From: Thermoplasmatota archaeon
Lineage (GTDB): Archaea; Thermoplasmatota; Thermoplasmata; UBA10834
Length of the DNA stretch: 64,000 nt
NCBI GenBank assembly: GCA_018818785.1
Contig: JAHIRF010000011.1
Coordinates: 1-64,000 of the forward strand
Direction of reading: 5' to 3'
Part shown: positions 7,685 to 16,736 of the stretch, one piece after another
How the letters are laid out: each line of letters opens with the position of its first letter
Numbering within the stretch: the stretch's first letter is position 1
Position numbers and translations under genes: made by a program
The notes under the pieces: generated by a model
Seen by the model: only the letters and a program-made list of their open reading frames with translations
Database searches by the model: none
Told to the model about the DNA's origin: nothing

Positions 7685-9406
7685 TCAGATGAGATTCACA
7701 TATCTGTAAGTCCCGAGGTATGGGATCGAACAGTCCTCTATCGTCGGCTGGCCTATGCTGGGGATGAACTTCATCGAGAACGCCGATTCAGCATGAAGGT
7801 TCAACCCTATCTCTCCAGCGTCCACGAATATCTTCACAAGCCCTCCATCCGAGAGGGAGAAAGTGCTCGCGAATATGCCATCAAGATCCCTGAGTATCTG
7901 CACAGAGAATCTGTCAGCGGTAGCTCCGGCCGGTCCGAATTCCGCGGAATTGAATCCCAGCGTGACATCCTTCTCGCCATCAGTGATCTCTATCATCAGG
8001 GAGGTGAACAGGATCGGCATGCTTCCAGGCACTGTCTTGACCTTGATCTCGATCATTTGGATGGTGTTCGATGGTATCACCGGTTGTGCATAGTTATCTG
8101 CTGCATCCACAGCTACTACAGTATAATAGTACAGAGTGCCGGATACTCCGGAATAATCGTAGTAATGGATCGTATTGCTGTCGACGGACGCGATCGGAGT
8201 GGAGTTCCGCAACTCCTCGACGCTATCGAGCGCGGACATGCTGGTACTCCTGTAGATCAGATATTCACCGATGAACGTCTCATCATCGGACGCCTCGCTC
8301 CAAGTCATCTCGACAGATTGTATGTATTGCCTTACGCAGAACGCCTGCACCGCGGATGGAGCGATGGAATCCACATTCTCAGCAATGTATGACAGTGTTC
8401 CCAAGGAGACCTGGTTCCCTGCCCAGTCCTCGACAATCACATAATACGTATAGGTTCCCTCATCGCTCGGCGCGTCAGCATAGCTGGACGCTGTCGAGTT
8501 GAGGGTCGCGATCAGTTCCGCTCCGATGGGTACGGATATGATTCTTCGTCCATCGACCATCACGTTCGCTAGGGATCCAACGGATACGCTGCTTCGATAG
8601 AGCAGTTGTTGGCTGACTCCACTTCCTGCATCGGTTGCAGGAACCCAGAATAGCATGACAGAATAGTTATCGGGTCTCGATGTGCTCGTCATGGACCCGC
8701 CGACGGGTACGGTCTGGTCCTCATCATGACTTGCATCGTCTGTGGATGCAGAACTATCTATCGGGGTATAGATCGCGCGGTTCCCCGCGGCATCCACGCC
8801 GACTATCGCGTATGCATATGAAGTGGAATTATCGTCTCTGGCCGTATAATCCGTATACTGTCTATCTGATCCGAAACCTGCGGTCAACCTAGCCATTTCG
8901 TAGGATGGATTGAGTTGGCTGAGTGTCAACAGTCGATTCCTCGCGATCTGTTCATTGAATACCGCGGGGTTCGTCGGGTCGTAGACTGAAGTCCTGTAGA
9001 TTATCTCTTCAGCGAGTCCAGAGCCATAATCTATAGCGGAGCTCCAGTTGAGGACTATTCCAAGTGGTGAGACCCCGTCACGTGATTCTGTCACATTCCA
9101 TAAGATGCCACCAGTAGGAGGTTGATCATCTCTCGAAGGCATGTATCCCGATGCGATTGACGAATCTGCACCGTCAGGGTTCCGATCGCCCGCGACGTTC
9201 ACGACCGTGAGCCCTCCAGAAACCTCTGACACGGCATCGTCGACCGTCCTCTGCCCCTGTTGCTGCAGCAATGCCGCAGCGTATAGTATCAATGACGCCG
9301 CGATTGCAGCCACTAGTACCATCGCGATGAAAATGATGAGCGTACCTATACCGACGTCGGCTTCTTCATCCTTCTTTATGCTCGTTTTAGCCTTCTTGAG
9401 TCCCAT
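7685..9406 (-). CDS. Archaellin 2 with about three inserted FN3-like domains
   Basis: DEEADVGIGTLIIFIAMVLVAAIAASLILYAAALLQQQGQ archaellin N-terminus and archaellin-like C-terminus; middle contains repeated [VxLxW..A.D.GSGxxxxxIYRSS...YxYxVxxxDxAGN]. Confidence 0.85.
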   Translation of the reverse strand: MGLKKAKTSIKKDEEADVGIGTLIIFIAMVLVAAIAASLILYAAALLQQQGQRTVDDAVSEVSGGLTVVNVAGDRNPDGADSSIASGYMPSRDDQPPTGGILWNVTESRDGVSPLGIVLNWSSAIDYGSGLAEEIIYRTSVYDPTNPAVFNEQIARNRLLTLSQLNPSYEMARLTAGFGSDRQYTDYTARDDNSTSYAYAIVGVDAAGNRAIYTPIDSSASTDDASHDEDQTVPVGGSMTSTSRPDNYSVMLFWVPATDAGSGVSQQLLYRSSVSVGSLANVMVDGRRIISVPIGAELIATLNSTASSYADAPSDEGTYTYYVIVEDWAGNQVSLGTLSYIAENVDSIAPSAVQAFCVRQYIQSVEMTWSEASDDETFIGEYLIYRSTSMSALDSVEELRNSTPIASVDSNTIHYYDYSGVSGTLYYYTVVAVDAADNYAQPVIPSNTIQMIEIKVKTVPGSMPILFTSLMIEITDGEKDVTLGFNSAEFGPAGATADRFSVQILRDLDGIFASTFSLSDGGLVKIFVDAGEIGLNLHAESAFSMKFIPSIGQPTIEDCSIPYLGTYRYVNLI

Positions 9407-9545
9407 CCCAGTCCTCTCCGGTGTGCGAGGGCATGGAACGTAGCTTTGTTACGTCGAGAGCATCCGCTAACTCATGGCACCATCAGAAATCATCCCGACT
9501 TGTTGAGTCGGTATTATATTGCTCGCCAGAAAGACGAGAGTCTAC

Positions 9546-9571
9546 GGTCTACATGCCCTGTGGATAGTGCC
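9546..9571 (-). repeat. 26-bp element (copy B)
   Basis: Exact reverse complement of 7550-7575. Confidence 0.9.
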
Positions 9572-9592
9572 TCGAGATGCGTTGGAGGCTAA

Positions 9593-9602
9593 TGATTATC
9601 AT
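9593..9602 (-). promoter_or_regulatory. Archaellin motif variant ATGATAATCA (copy B)
   Basis: One mismatch to ATGAGAATCA; just downstream of the TATA-like TTATATAA on the minus strand. Confidence 0.4.
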
Positions 9603-9772
9603 GCGTTTGAAGATTATATAAGACAACAAGCCGTGATTTTCACGCAAGATAATCAGGCTATTGAATCAAAAATATCGATCGTAAGGGGTTTCCATGGGAT
9701 ATTCCCAGACGCCTGATATGCCCTGTTTCTCAGTCTCTCTCAATTCTCGTTGTTCAGATCAACCATCGCCGG

Positions 9773-10255
9773 TCACACTCTGTAGTAGTCGGCGAGGCTG
9801 GTCTCGAATCGACCAATCCGTTCTTCCACTTCACACCAGATGTTCTTGTCGACATCGATGCCCGCCAGCTCCATGACGAACATCCAGGATTTCATATGGT
9901 CCTCCGGTGTGAGTCTCCACTCCTTCTCCTCCGTCGCCAGCGCGAGAGCATCCAAGGAGCTTCTCTTCCCTGGCCGCTTCTTGGTCACTACGAGATTGTG
10001 GTCTATGATCTCATCGTCCAGGATCGCCTCTGCCATCTCCGGTTCGGCCTTCTTCGTGCCCTGTGATACAGATGCCAGGTACTCTGCGACGTCCTCTCCT
10101 ATCCATCCTATTCTGCTATAGAAGCCGAACAGTCTGGGGATGGCCTCGACGTCTATCCTGTCCATCAGGAATGACAACCATCGCATGATGATCATGTTGG
10201 TCCTGGAATCTATGTCGAAGCTCTCCAGTGCCGAGTACCGTTCTTCTGGGTCCAT
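9773..10255 (-). CDS. Stand-alone FlaD/E-domain archaellum accessory protein
   Basis: MRWLSFLMDRIDVEAIPRLFGFYSRIGWIGEDVAEYL aligns with the C-terminus of 5297-6481; shared DHMKSWMFV/DHLKSLLFV. Confidence 0.85.
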   Translation of the reverse strand: MDPEERYSALESFDIDSRTNMIIMRWLSFLMDRIDVEAIPRLFGFYSRIGWIGEDVAEYLASVSQGTKKAEPEMAEAILDDEIIDHNLVVTKKRPGKRSSLDALALATEEKEWRLTPEDHMKSWMFVMELAGIDVDKNIWCEVEERIGRFETSLADYYRV

Positions 10256-10284
10256 GCACGTCCCTCCTTTCTTGAGATCCCTCT

Positions 10285-10926
10285 TCAGGTCAGTATCTCA
10301 TATGTGTTCGACAGGACTGAAGGTGTGGTGATCAACACATAGGTCGGTATCCCGTGCTTCGGTATCAGGAGTATCGTGGCATCCTGCTGGGTGACGAGAC
10401 TCATGTCCGTAGGCAGTTGCTCTGCCAGATCGATGTGCAACAATGCAACATCTCCTTGGGTGATTCCCACATCATCTGCGGTCCAAGCTGCGATATTATC
10501 GGGATATGTATCCCTCAGGCTCGACACATCGAAAGTACCATCTGTGGACGCGACAGAATAATCGGGACATGACAGCGTCTCATCTGCCTCTCCATTTGAT
10601 ATCTCGATTATCAGCGTGGCCAAATTGATGACCGGGCTGCCTGCTGTCAACGCCACCTTCAGGTACAGATCAGTAATGACTAATGCACCCGAGCTATTAT
10701 TCGTCATTCCATATATCGCTACCACTTTCAGACCCGTTGCTACTTCCTGCAATGCCTGATCGCCTGTCGCTTCTGCCTGTTGCTGTAGTTCGTATGCGGT
10801 CTGGACTAGGACACCAGCTGCTACGGCGGCGACTAATATCATCGCTATGAAGATCAGCAATGTGCCAACCCCCATCTCCCCTTCCTCGCCCATACGAATC
10901 CTTCTGGGCTTGGGTATCTTTTCCAT
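10285..10926 (-). CDS. Archaellin (flagellin) 3
   Basis: [63 protein letters not shown]; close paralog of archaellin 1. Confidence 0.92.
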   Translation of the reverse strand: MEKIPKPRRIRMGEEGEMGVGTLLIFIAMILVAAVAAGVLVQTAYELQQQAEATGDQALQEVATGLKVVAIYGMTNNSSGALVITDLYLKVALTAGSPVINLATLIIEISNGEADETLSCPDYSVASTDGTFDVSSLRDTYPDNIAAWTADDVGITQGDVALLHIDLAEQLPTDMSLVTQQDATILLIPKHGIPTYVLITTPSVLSNTYEILT

Positions 10927-11071
10927 CTCTTTCCCTCCTCTGTGGTCGCGGAGAGGTCAGTCATCCAAGATCCAGATTGCATGAGTTGAGAATGTCGTGT
11001 GCGGCGTGGAGCGCCCACTCTCAATTCTCAATCATCACTAGAACGATGGTGCCTGGCCTATCCGCGTAGTG

Positions 11072-11214
11072 TGATTCTCTTTCACTCCCGAGGTAGGTCT
11101 ACATTTGCCCTGTGGATAGTCCAAGCGTCTTGTCTCCCGAGTGCGTTAGTGCCGCCTCTGAGAGCTATGTCTGATTCTCATGTATGATAAAAATGGTTGT
11201 GTCGTGATTCTCTT
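11072..11214 (-). promoter_or_regulatory. Cluster of archaellin motifs (AAGAGAATCA 11072-11081, ATGAGAATCA 11172-11181, AAGAGAATCA 11205-11214)
   Basis: Three same-orientation copies upstream of archaellin 3. Confidence 0.5.
11096..11122 (-). repeat. Variant of the 26-bp element (copy C), GGACTATCCACAGGGCAAATGTAGACC
   Basis: Same orientation as copy B; loop-length variation around the stem TCTACA/TGTGGA. Confidence 0.8.
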
Positions 11215-11299
11215 TTTAGGAAATGACAAATCTGCCCGAAAAGAATAGAACGTAAAATAGAGGGGAGTTAAAAGGCCCCCATAGTTTAGGAAAGGTTAT

Positions 11300-11626
11300 T
11301 CAGAGCTCGCCTCTTGGTTTCGGCGTCGCCATGTTCTGAACTATCTCCAGCGGTGCGGATCTGTAGTTCATATCCACTTTCATGCGCAGGGTACCCCTCT
11401 CGTAGACGAGGGTGACGCTGCCTATGCGGGACTTGTATACCTTGTATCTTTTCCCATCCGCCGTTAACTCGCTGCCTTCCTGTTCGATCAGACCTGCCGC
11501 GGCCAGCTCTCTAAGCTTTCGATAGCAGCTCGCAAGCGGTATGTCGAACATGAACGCGAGTTCTCTTGCACTCCTAGCTTTATGGCTAGACGCTGCAAGG
11601 ATGTTCATGTTGTATTGGTCCGTCAA
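11300..11626 (-). CDS. Winged-helix transcriptional regulator (paralog of 11910-12296)
   Basis: SARELAFMFDIPLASCYRKLRELAAAGLIEQEG HTH; adjacent to the archaellin genes. Confidence 0.75.
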   Translation of the reverse strand: MTDQYNMNILAASSHKARSARELAFMFDIPLASCYRKLRELAAAGLIEQEGSELTADGKRYKVYKSRIGSVTLVYERGTLRMKVDMNYRSAPLEIVQNMATPKPRGEL

Positions 11627-11778
11627 TATTTGAGCGATGCCGAGTCTAGCATGCGCTATATCCGTATCGGTGGCCGTTTTATCCCCTCACACAGGGGGGA
11701 GTTAGAGCTTATATCCCGTCCCTTATCCTGGGGAAACTAATTCTAAGATATATATAATTGTCTTTTTGTTTCTAAGCC

Positions 11779-11788
11779 ATGAGAATCA
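11779..11788 (+). promoter_or_regulatory. Archaellin motif ATGAGAATCA upstream of the wHTH gene
   Basis: Exact 10-mer, coding-strand orientation, ~30 bp after TATA-like AAGATATATATAA. Confidence 0.5.
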
Positions 11789-11909
11789 TTAGTACTCCTC
11801 AGATCGCAGATCTGCCCTTCGATTTTCGAGCAGCCAAGTGAGACATCGAAAGTTGATGATCATCCTCGACTTATCGTCTGTGATATTCTCTGATTGGAAT
11901 TGAACAAGA

Positions 11910-12296
11910 TTGTTTATGAACGGTGACCATGAATGTATGCAGGAGGCTCCCCTTTCGATGAATGCGTACGAACTGTCGAAACTCCTGATCGACGAGTATT
12001 CAGCGAAGATACTCACGTATGCCAGAGACAAGCCTCGATCAGTTCAGGACATGTGCCAGAGGCTCGACATACCCGTGACGCTCGGATATCGGCGGGTCAA
12101 CACACTTCTCAACGAAGGTCTCCTCAGTTGCGAGGGAAGGGCCCTTACCCAGAGAGGCAAGTGGACCAAGCTCTATGTCTCTCAGGTCAGACGAGCCCAG
12201 ATATTCTTCGATGATGGAAAGGTGCGTCTGAAGTTCGAGTTCAAGACGGGCCAGGTCCGATGGTCGGATGATTGGGAAGCCGCTCCTGCCGTATGA
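11910..12296 (+). CDS. Winged-helix transcriptional regulator (paralog of 11300-11626)
   Basis: SVQDMCQRLDIPVTLGYRRVNTLLNEGLLSCEGRALTQRGKWTKLYV; collinear with the neighbouring wHTH. Confidence 0.75.
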   Translation: MFMNGDHECMQEAPLSMNAYELSKLLIDEYSAKILTYARDKPRSVQDMCQRLDIPVTLGYRRVNTLLNEGLLSCEGRALTQRGKWTKLYVSQVRRAQIFFDDGKVRLKFEFKTGQVRWSDDWEAAPAV

Positions 12297-12455
12297 TCAT
12301 GGATTACCACCCTCACACGATCCAGGGATACTGATAATCATATCCGAGATTTGACCGGAAACCTATTTCATGGTTTCCGACGATGCCCCCTGCGTAGTCT
12401 GCCTTTCCGCTGTTTGGGTTATCATGACCCAGCGCGTGCCTGGCCTGGTGCGGAC

Positions 12456-13628
12456 ATGAACGCGCGACAGAGTAGCCAGAATGATCGGGGTCCCACAGAC
12501 ATCGACCTCGCCAATTACGCAAAGGCCTATATGGCCGCTTACATGAGCGCTGTCCAGAGCGAGAGCCCTGAACATATTCCTCAGTTCTACAAGAATCACC
12601 CTTACGGCGTCGAAGTCTGCTATATGCCGAATGGCAGTTTCTGCATGCTTTTCGAGAGAGCTGACAGACCCACGATCGCGGTCTCCGGCCAGGAGTGGGA
12701 CTATGTCATGGGCAAGATCATGTCGGGCGTGTTCTATCTGGCCACGGTATACTCTCACGAAGGGTCTTCGGTCGAGGACGCCTCCTCGCGAGGCCGTCGC
12801 GATGCGATAAGGGACATACGTGCGATGGAGAGTTCCGACATCGTGGATGCCACTCGTCAGCTGGAGAACATTGTGCGTGAATTGAGTGATGTGAATCAAT
12901 GGATGAAGAATCCGGTGAAGATGGCTGATAGTGCGCTAGCGAGACTCGAGCCGCTTAAGCAGACGATCGCCCGCTCCGGCCCGATAATGGACAAGATGTC
13001 CATGGTGGATGGCCTGAGACGATATTCTACTGGGCCATCGGAGATGAAGCTGGATTCAGATGGAATTGAGATGCTCTCATCTGTAGTGACGCAGATGACG
13101 GACCTGTCGGAACTGCTCAGGGATGTGAAACTACAAGGGGAGAAGCTCGAGGAAATCGAAAACCATCTCAGAACCGAGGTCCACGACTTCAAGATAGAGC
13201 TCGACAAGAAGATCGCGAAAGGCCTCGGTGTGATACTGTCCACTACGGATAGGAAGATCGACAAGGCGTTCGCATCCATACAACCTGGCCAACAGGAAGA
13301 TGAAAGCGACGATTCGTTGGACGATCTATACGATGAGGTGAACGCCCTCAGGGAAGCTGTGGATCAGCTGAACGCTGAAGAGAAAGACGACACAGACGAG
13401 AGATTGGCTGCTCTTTCCGATGAGGTGTTGTCACTCAAGGATGCAATCAGCAACATCAAGATCCCGATGATCGAGCCTCCGGTTATGCCTGAGCCAAAGA
13501 TCCCTGCCGAGCTACTCACTGGGATGCGAGACGTCAGAGGGGAGGTCGGCCAGATCAATCTGCGTGTCAAGAGGATCGAGGAATATCTCACCGCTCTGTC
13601 GGCGGCGAGGCGGTCATCTAACAGATGA
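12456..13628 (+). CDS. Coiled-coil protein of unknown function next to the archaellum locus
   Basis: Long heptad-rich region (LSELLRDVKLQGEKLEEIENHLRTEVHDFKIELDKKI...); start at MNARQSS preferred. Confidence 0.7.
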   Translation: MNARQSSQNDRGPTDIDLANYAKAYMAAYMSAVQSESPEHIPQFYKNHPYGVEVCYMPNGSFCMLFERADRPTIAVSGQEWDYVMGKIMSGVFYLATVYSHEGSSVEDASSRGRRDAIRDIRAMESSDIVDATRQLENIVRELSDVNQWMKNPVKMADSALARLEPLKQTIARSGPIMDKMSMVDGLRRYSTGPSEMKLDSDGIEMLSSVVTQMTDLSELLRDVKLQGEKLEEIENHLRTEVHDFKIELDKKIAKGLGVILSTTDRKIDKAFASIQPGQQEDESDDSLDDLYDEVNALREAVDQLNAEEKDDTDERLAALSDEVLSLKDAISNIKIPMIEPPVMPEPKIPAELLTGMRDVRGEVGQINLRVKRIEEYLTALSAARRSSNR

Positions 13629-13636
13629 TCCAAAGG

Positions 13637-14107
13637 TCAGAGATGAACCGTAATGTCTTCCTTTATCCTGTCGAGGATCAGATAGGTGTTGCTCCTCTCG
13701 ACCTCGTCTATCCTTATGATCGAATCGATTATGTCCTTCAACTCCTCTCTTGAGGACGCTCTCAGAAGGATCGCGAAGTCTATGTTCCCAAGTAGGAAAT
13801 AAGCCGCCCATACTCCAGGGATCTTGGATACCTTCTCTCCGATCTTCTTCACGTAATCCGGACCGTACCTGCCAGTGATCAATGATATCGCCAGGATCTC
13901 CTTTCCGACCTTGAGTGGGTTCACACAAGCCTTGAATCCGGTGATCACTCCTTCCTCAACCAGCCTGTTCACCCGGTAGTGGACTGTAGATGACGACAAC
14001 CCTGTTTTCTCTCCGATCTTCTTCAGGCTCACGTTGCAGTCGTCTTGAAGCATTTTCAAAATGATCCGATCGCTTTTGTCAAGTGTCGCAGGATTCTTTT
14101 TCTCCAA
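13637..14107 (-). CDS. Lrp/AsnC family transcriptional regulator
   Basis: LDKSDRIILKMLQDDCNVSLKKIGEKTGLSSSTVHYRVNRLVEEGVI plus RAM domain. Confidence 0.93.
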   Translation of the reverse strand: MEKKNPATLDKSDRIILKMLQDDCNVSLKKIGEKTGLSSSTVHYRVNRLVEEGVITGFKACVNPLKVGKEILAISLITGRYGPDYVKKIGEKVSKIPGVWAAYFLLGNIDFAILLRASSREELKDIIDSIIRIDEVERSNTYLILDRIKEDITVHL

Positions 14108-14308
14108 ACGAGGCGCCTCCTCAAGACGTTCGAAAAGGTAAGATGAAATTCGGATAGATAACGCTTTCGTTGACTCATACTCGAACCGAAAGGAAATCGA
14201 AGCCTGTTAGGGGGAAGAATCACCCCGATTGTACAAACGTGCGGCTTGACATCGAATATAGGCACCGGCACGTACGGGTCATCAACGGACACCTTCGCAG
14301 TTGGTGTA

Positions 14309-15475
14309 TCAGATGAAGGCTCCGATGGTGGGCAGGTCGAGGAGGTCCATGTCGAAGAAGATGACCCCCTCCCTGACTTCATCCCGTCCAAGCATCTCCT
14401 TATCTCGCAGTAGTGCAAGGAATGAAGATCGCCACCATAGGTCCACGATGGTATTCGCCATAGCGCCGAGGTAGGCCTGCCCGAAGTTGTATCCGTATCC
14501 GTCCTCATCACAGAGATATGCGGCGTGGCCGAGGAAGCAATCCCTCGAGTTCACAAGCATCAGATATCTCTCCATCTCCCTCTTGCCCTCTTCCGATAGT
14601 GGCATGAGCGAGATATCCGTCGGATTCACTTTCACGAACTCCCTTATTGTCCCATCCTCTGAGAGGTCATATCCGACTATGTTCCTTCCGCTCAGTTGGA
14701 AAACCTTCCAATCCAATCGTTCGTCTACGTAGACTGGCAGGTAGCTCAGGTCTGGCAGGTCGAACAGTTCCGTGCCAAGCATAAGGGCCAATTCGTCAAC
14801 ATTCGCCTCTGGCTCGGAAGCTCTTGCTCTCCTAGCGATGTCCTGCGCAGGCGAGTTCTGCCTCGTGTTACCGTGTTCGGCATAAGTCAATATCCTGCTG
14901 AGACCTATCTCGTCGAGCATATCATCTGAAAGGAATCCGCATGCTTCGCGGACAGAACTGGCCGATTGTATAGTCTTTGTATCCTTCGCGTTCTTTGAGA
15001 ATTGATAGAACACATCCTGGGCCGATTCAAGCTCCTCATCGACCCTTGTTTCGCCTATGGCGTCGAGTATCCCCATACCATGCTCTGCCAGGCGTTTCCC
15101 TGGCAGTCCTATCCCTCTGCATGACAGGTTCACGTTCAGCTGCACCCTCCATCCAGCGAAGACACTTATGGGAAAAGCCTTACAGAAATGGAGCCGGTTG
15201 TTATACACGCCGCATCTTCTTCCCTTCAGGAAGTGGCATGCTCCATGTGCTCCCTGCAGTTTTATCGCAGCTCCATCGACCTCTGGTGATATGTGCTCGT
15301 CCGTGACCCCTGACATCAACTCCGGATCGCTGCGGAACTTCTCCTCCTCATGTGAGAGTAATTCTGGCTGGCATAAGCAGCAGAGGGCACAACCGTCGAT
15401 GCATTCATAGGTCATCTCGCCCAGTTCCGATAGATCCAGTTCGGTTCTGTAGGATGATTCACTTCTATCTGCCAA
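14309..15475 (-). CDS. YkgJ-type cysteine cluster protein
   Basis: ECIDGCALCCLCQPELL...CHFLKGRRCGVYNNRLHFCKAFP. Confidence 0.8.
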   Translation of the reverse strand: MADRSESSYRTELDLSELGEMTYECIDGCALCCLCQPELLSHEEEKFRSDPELMSGVTDEHISPEVDGAAIKLQGAHGACHFLKGRRCGVYNNRLHFCKAFPISVFAGWRVQLNVNLSCRGIGLPGKRLAEHGMGILDAIGETRVDEELESAQDVFYQFSKNAKDTKTIQSASSVREACGFLSDDMLDEIGLSRILTYAEHGNTRQNSPAQDIARRARASEPEANVDELALMLGTELFDLPDLSYLPVYVDERLDWKVFQLSGRNIVGYDLSEDGTIREFVKVNPTDISLMPLSEEGKREMERYLMLVNSRDCFLGHAAYLCDEDGYGYNFGQAYLGAMANTIVDLWWRSSFLALLRDKEMLGRDEVREGVIFFDMDLLDLPTIGAFI

Positions 15476-16736
15476 TTACTTCCCTTCCCATACGGTCCCC
15501 TGACTGCGATCCATCTTCCATCATGAGTTCTCCCCCGGCAAAGACCGCTTTCGGGAATATGCAGGACATCCCATCGAACGCGCTCCATCCACACTTGGTC
15601 AGGAGTCTGTCTCCCCTTATCTCGCTTCCTTCCATGAAATCAACGACGACCAGGTCTGCATCATATCCCGGTTCGATCTTGCCTTTGGGTATTTTGAATA
15701 TCTCGCCGGGTCTCTCGCACATCGTTCTGACCACCGTGGCGAGAGCTAGATGTCTCTCCCTGACCAGCTGGAGCATGAGTGGATACATGGTTTCGACACC
15801 GGGCATTCCACAGGGTGCATGCTGGAAATCATCACTCTTCTCGTCCATCGTATGAGGTGCGTGATCGGATGCGATCATGTCGAACCTTCCCTGCTTGAAC
15901 GCGAGGTACAACGCCTGCCTATCTGCGCGGGTCCGGAGCGGAGGGTTCACCTTCCCCAGAGATCCTATCGGTCTGTCCCTATCGAGCAGCAGATGATGCG
16001 GCGAGACCTCAGCGGTCATGTTCTTCTGTTCGAACACCAGTGGTATGGATTCTCTGGCCGAGACATGGCAGATATGGAGCCTGCAATCTGGGGCAGCGTC
16101 TGCTATCTTCCGTATCGCGCTCGTCTCGCAGTCATTGTTCCTCCCTGCAAGATGGTCGTGCAAGTTCTTCTCGTCTCGTTCCTTGTCCCTCAACGACTCG
16201 TCCTCTGCGTGCACCGCTAGCACCTTGCCACATTTGGCGATCCTTGAGAGTTCGGATCCGATGGTCCTAAGTGAGGGGACCAGCAGGTTGCCCGTGGTTC
16301 CAGCCATGTACAGCTTGAAACCTATCACCTTCTCCGCCAAGCCCTCGACATCAATCCCTGGCTGGACTCCTGCAAAAAGCCCGAAATCCACATGTGATCT
16401 CGAGAGAGCGATCCCTCTCTTCTCATTCAGGAAGTCTATGGAGGTCGTGGGCGGTTTAGTGTTAGGCATATCGAAGACGCATGTGACGCCTCCGTGGAGT
16501 GCGGCGATCGATCCAGACCTGAAATCCTCTTTGTGTGTCATCCCAGGGTCTCGGAAATGGACGTGCGGGTCGATTGCGGCAGGGAGTATCTTCTTGCTGC
16601 CGAAGTTCATGCGCTTGTCGCAGTCGATGCTCTTCGCTACCTTGACAATCTTGCCATTATCTATCCCGATCTCGAGGTGTTTGAATTCACCCTGCTGATA
16701 GCAGTCGCCTTCGATGACCATATCCATTTCATTCAC
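15465..16736 (-). CDS. pyrC: Dihydroorotase
   Basis: PAAIDPHVHFRDPG, GVTCVFDMPNTKPPT, ASDHAPHT motifs. Confidence 0.93.
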   Translation of the reverse strand: MNEMDMVIEGDCYQQGEFKHLEIGIDNGKIVKVAKSIDCDKRMNFGSKKILPAAIDPHVHFRDPGMTHKEDFRSGSIAALHGGVTCVFDMPNTKPPTTSIDFLNEKRGIALSRSHVDFGLFAGVQPGIDVEGLAEKVIGFKLYMAGTTGNLLVPSLRTIGSELSRIAKCGKVLAVHAEDESLRDKERDEKNLHDHLAGRNNDCETSAIRKIADAAPDCRLHICHVSARESIPLVFEQKNMTAEVSPHHLLLDRDRPIGSLGKVNPPLRTRADRQALYLAFKQGRFDMIASDHAPHTMDEKSDDFQHAPCGMPGVETMYPLMLQLVRERHLALATVVRTMCERPGEIFKIPKGKIEPGYDADLVVVDFMEGSEIRGDRLLTKCGWSAFDGMSCIFPKAVFAGGELMMEDGSQSGDRMGREVIGR

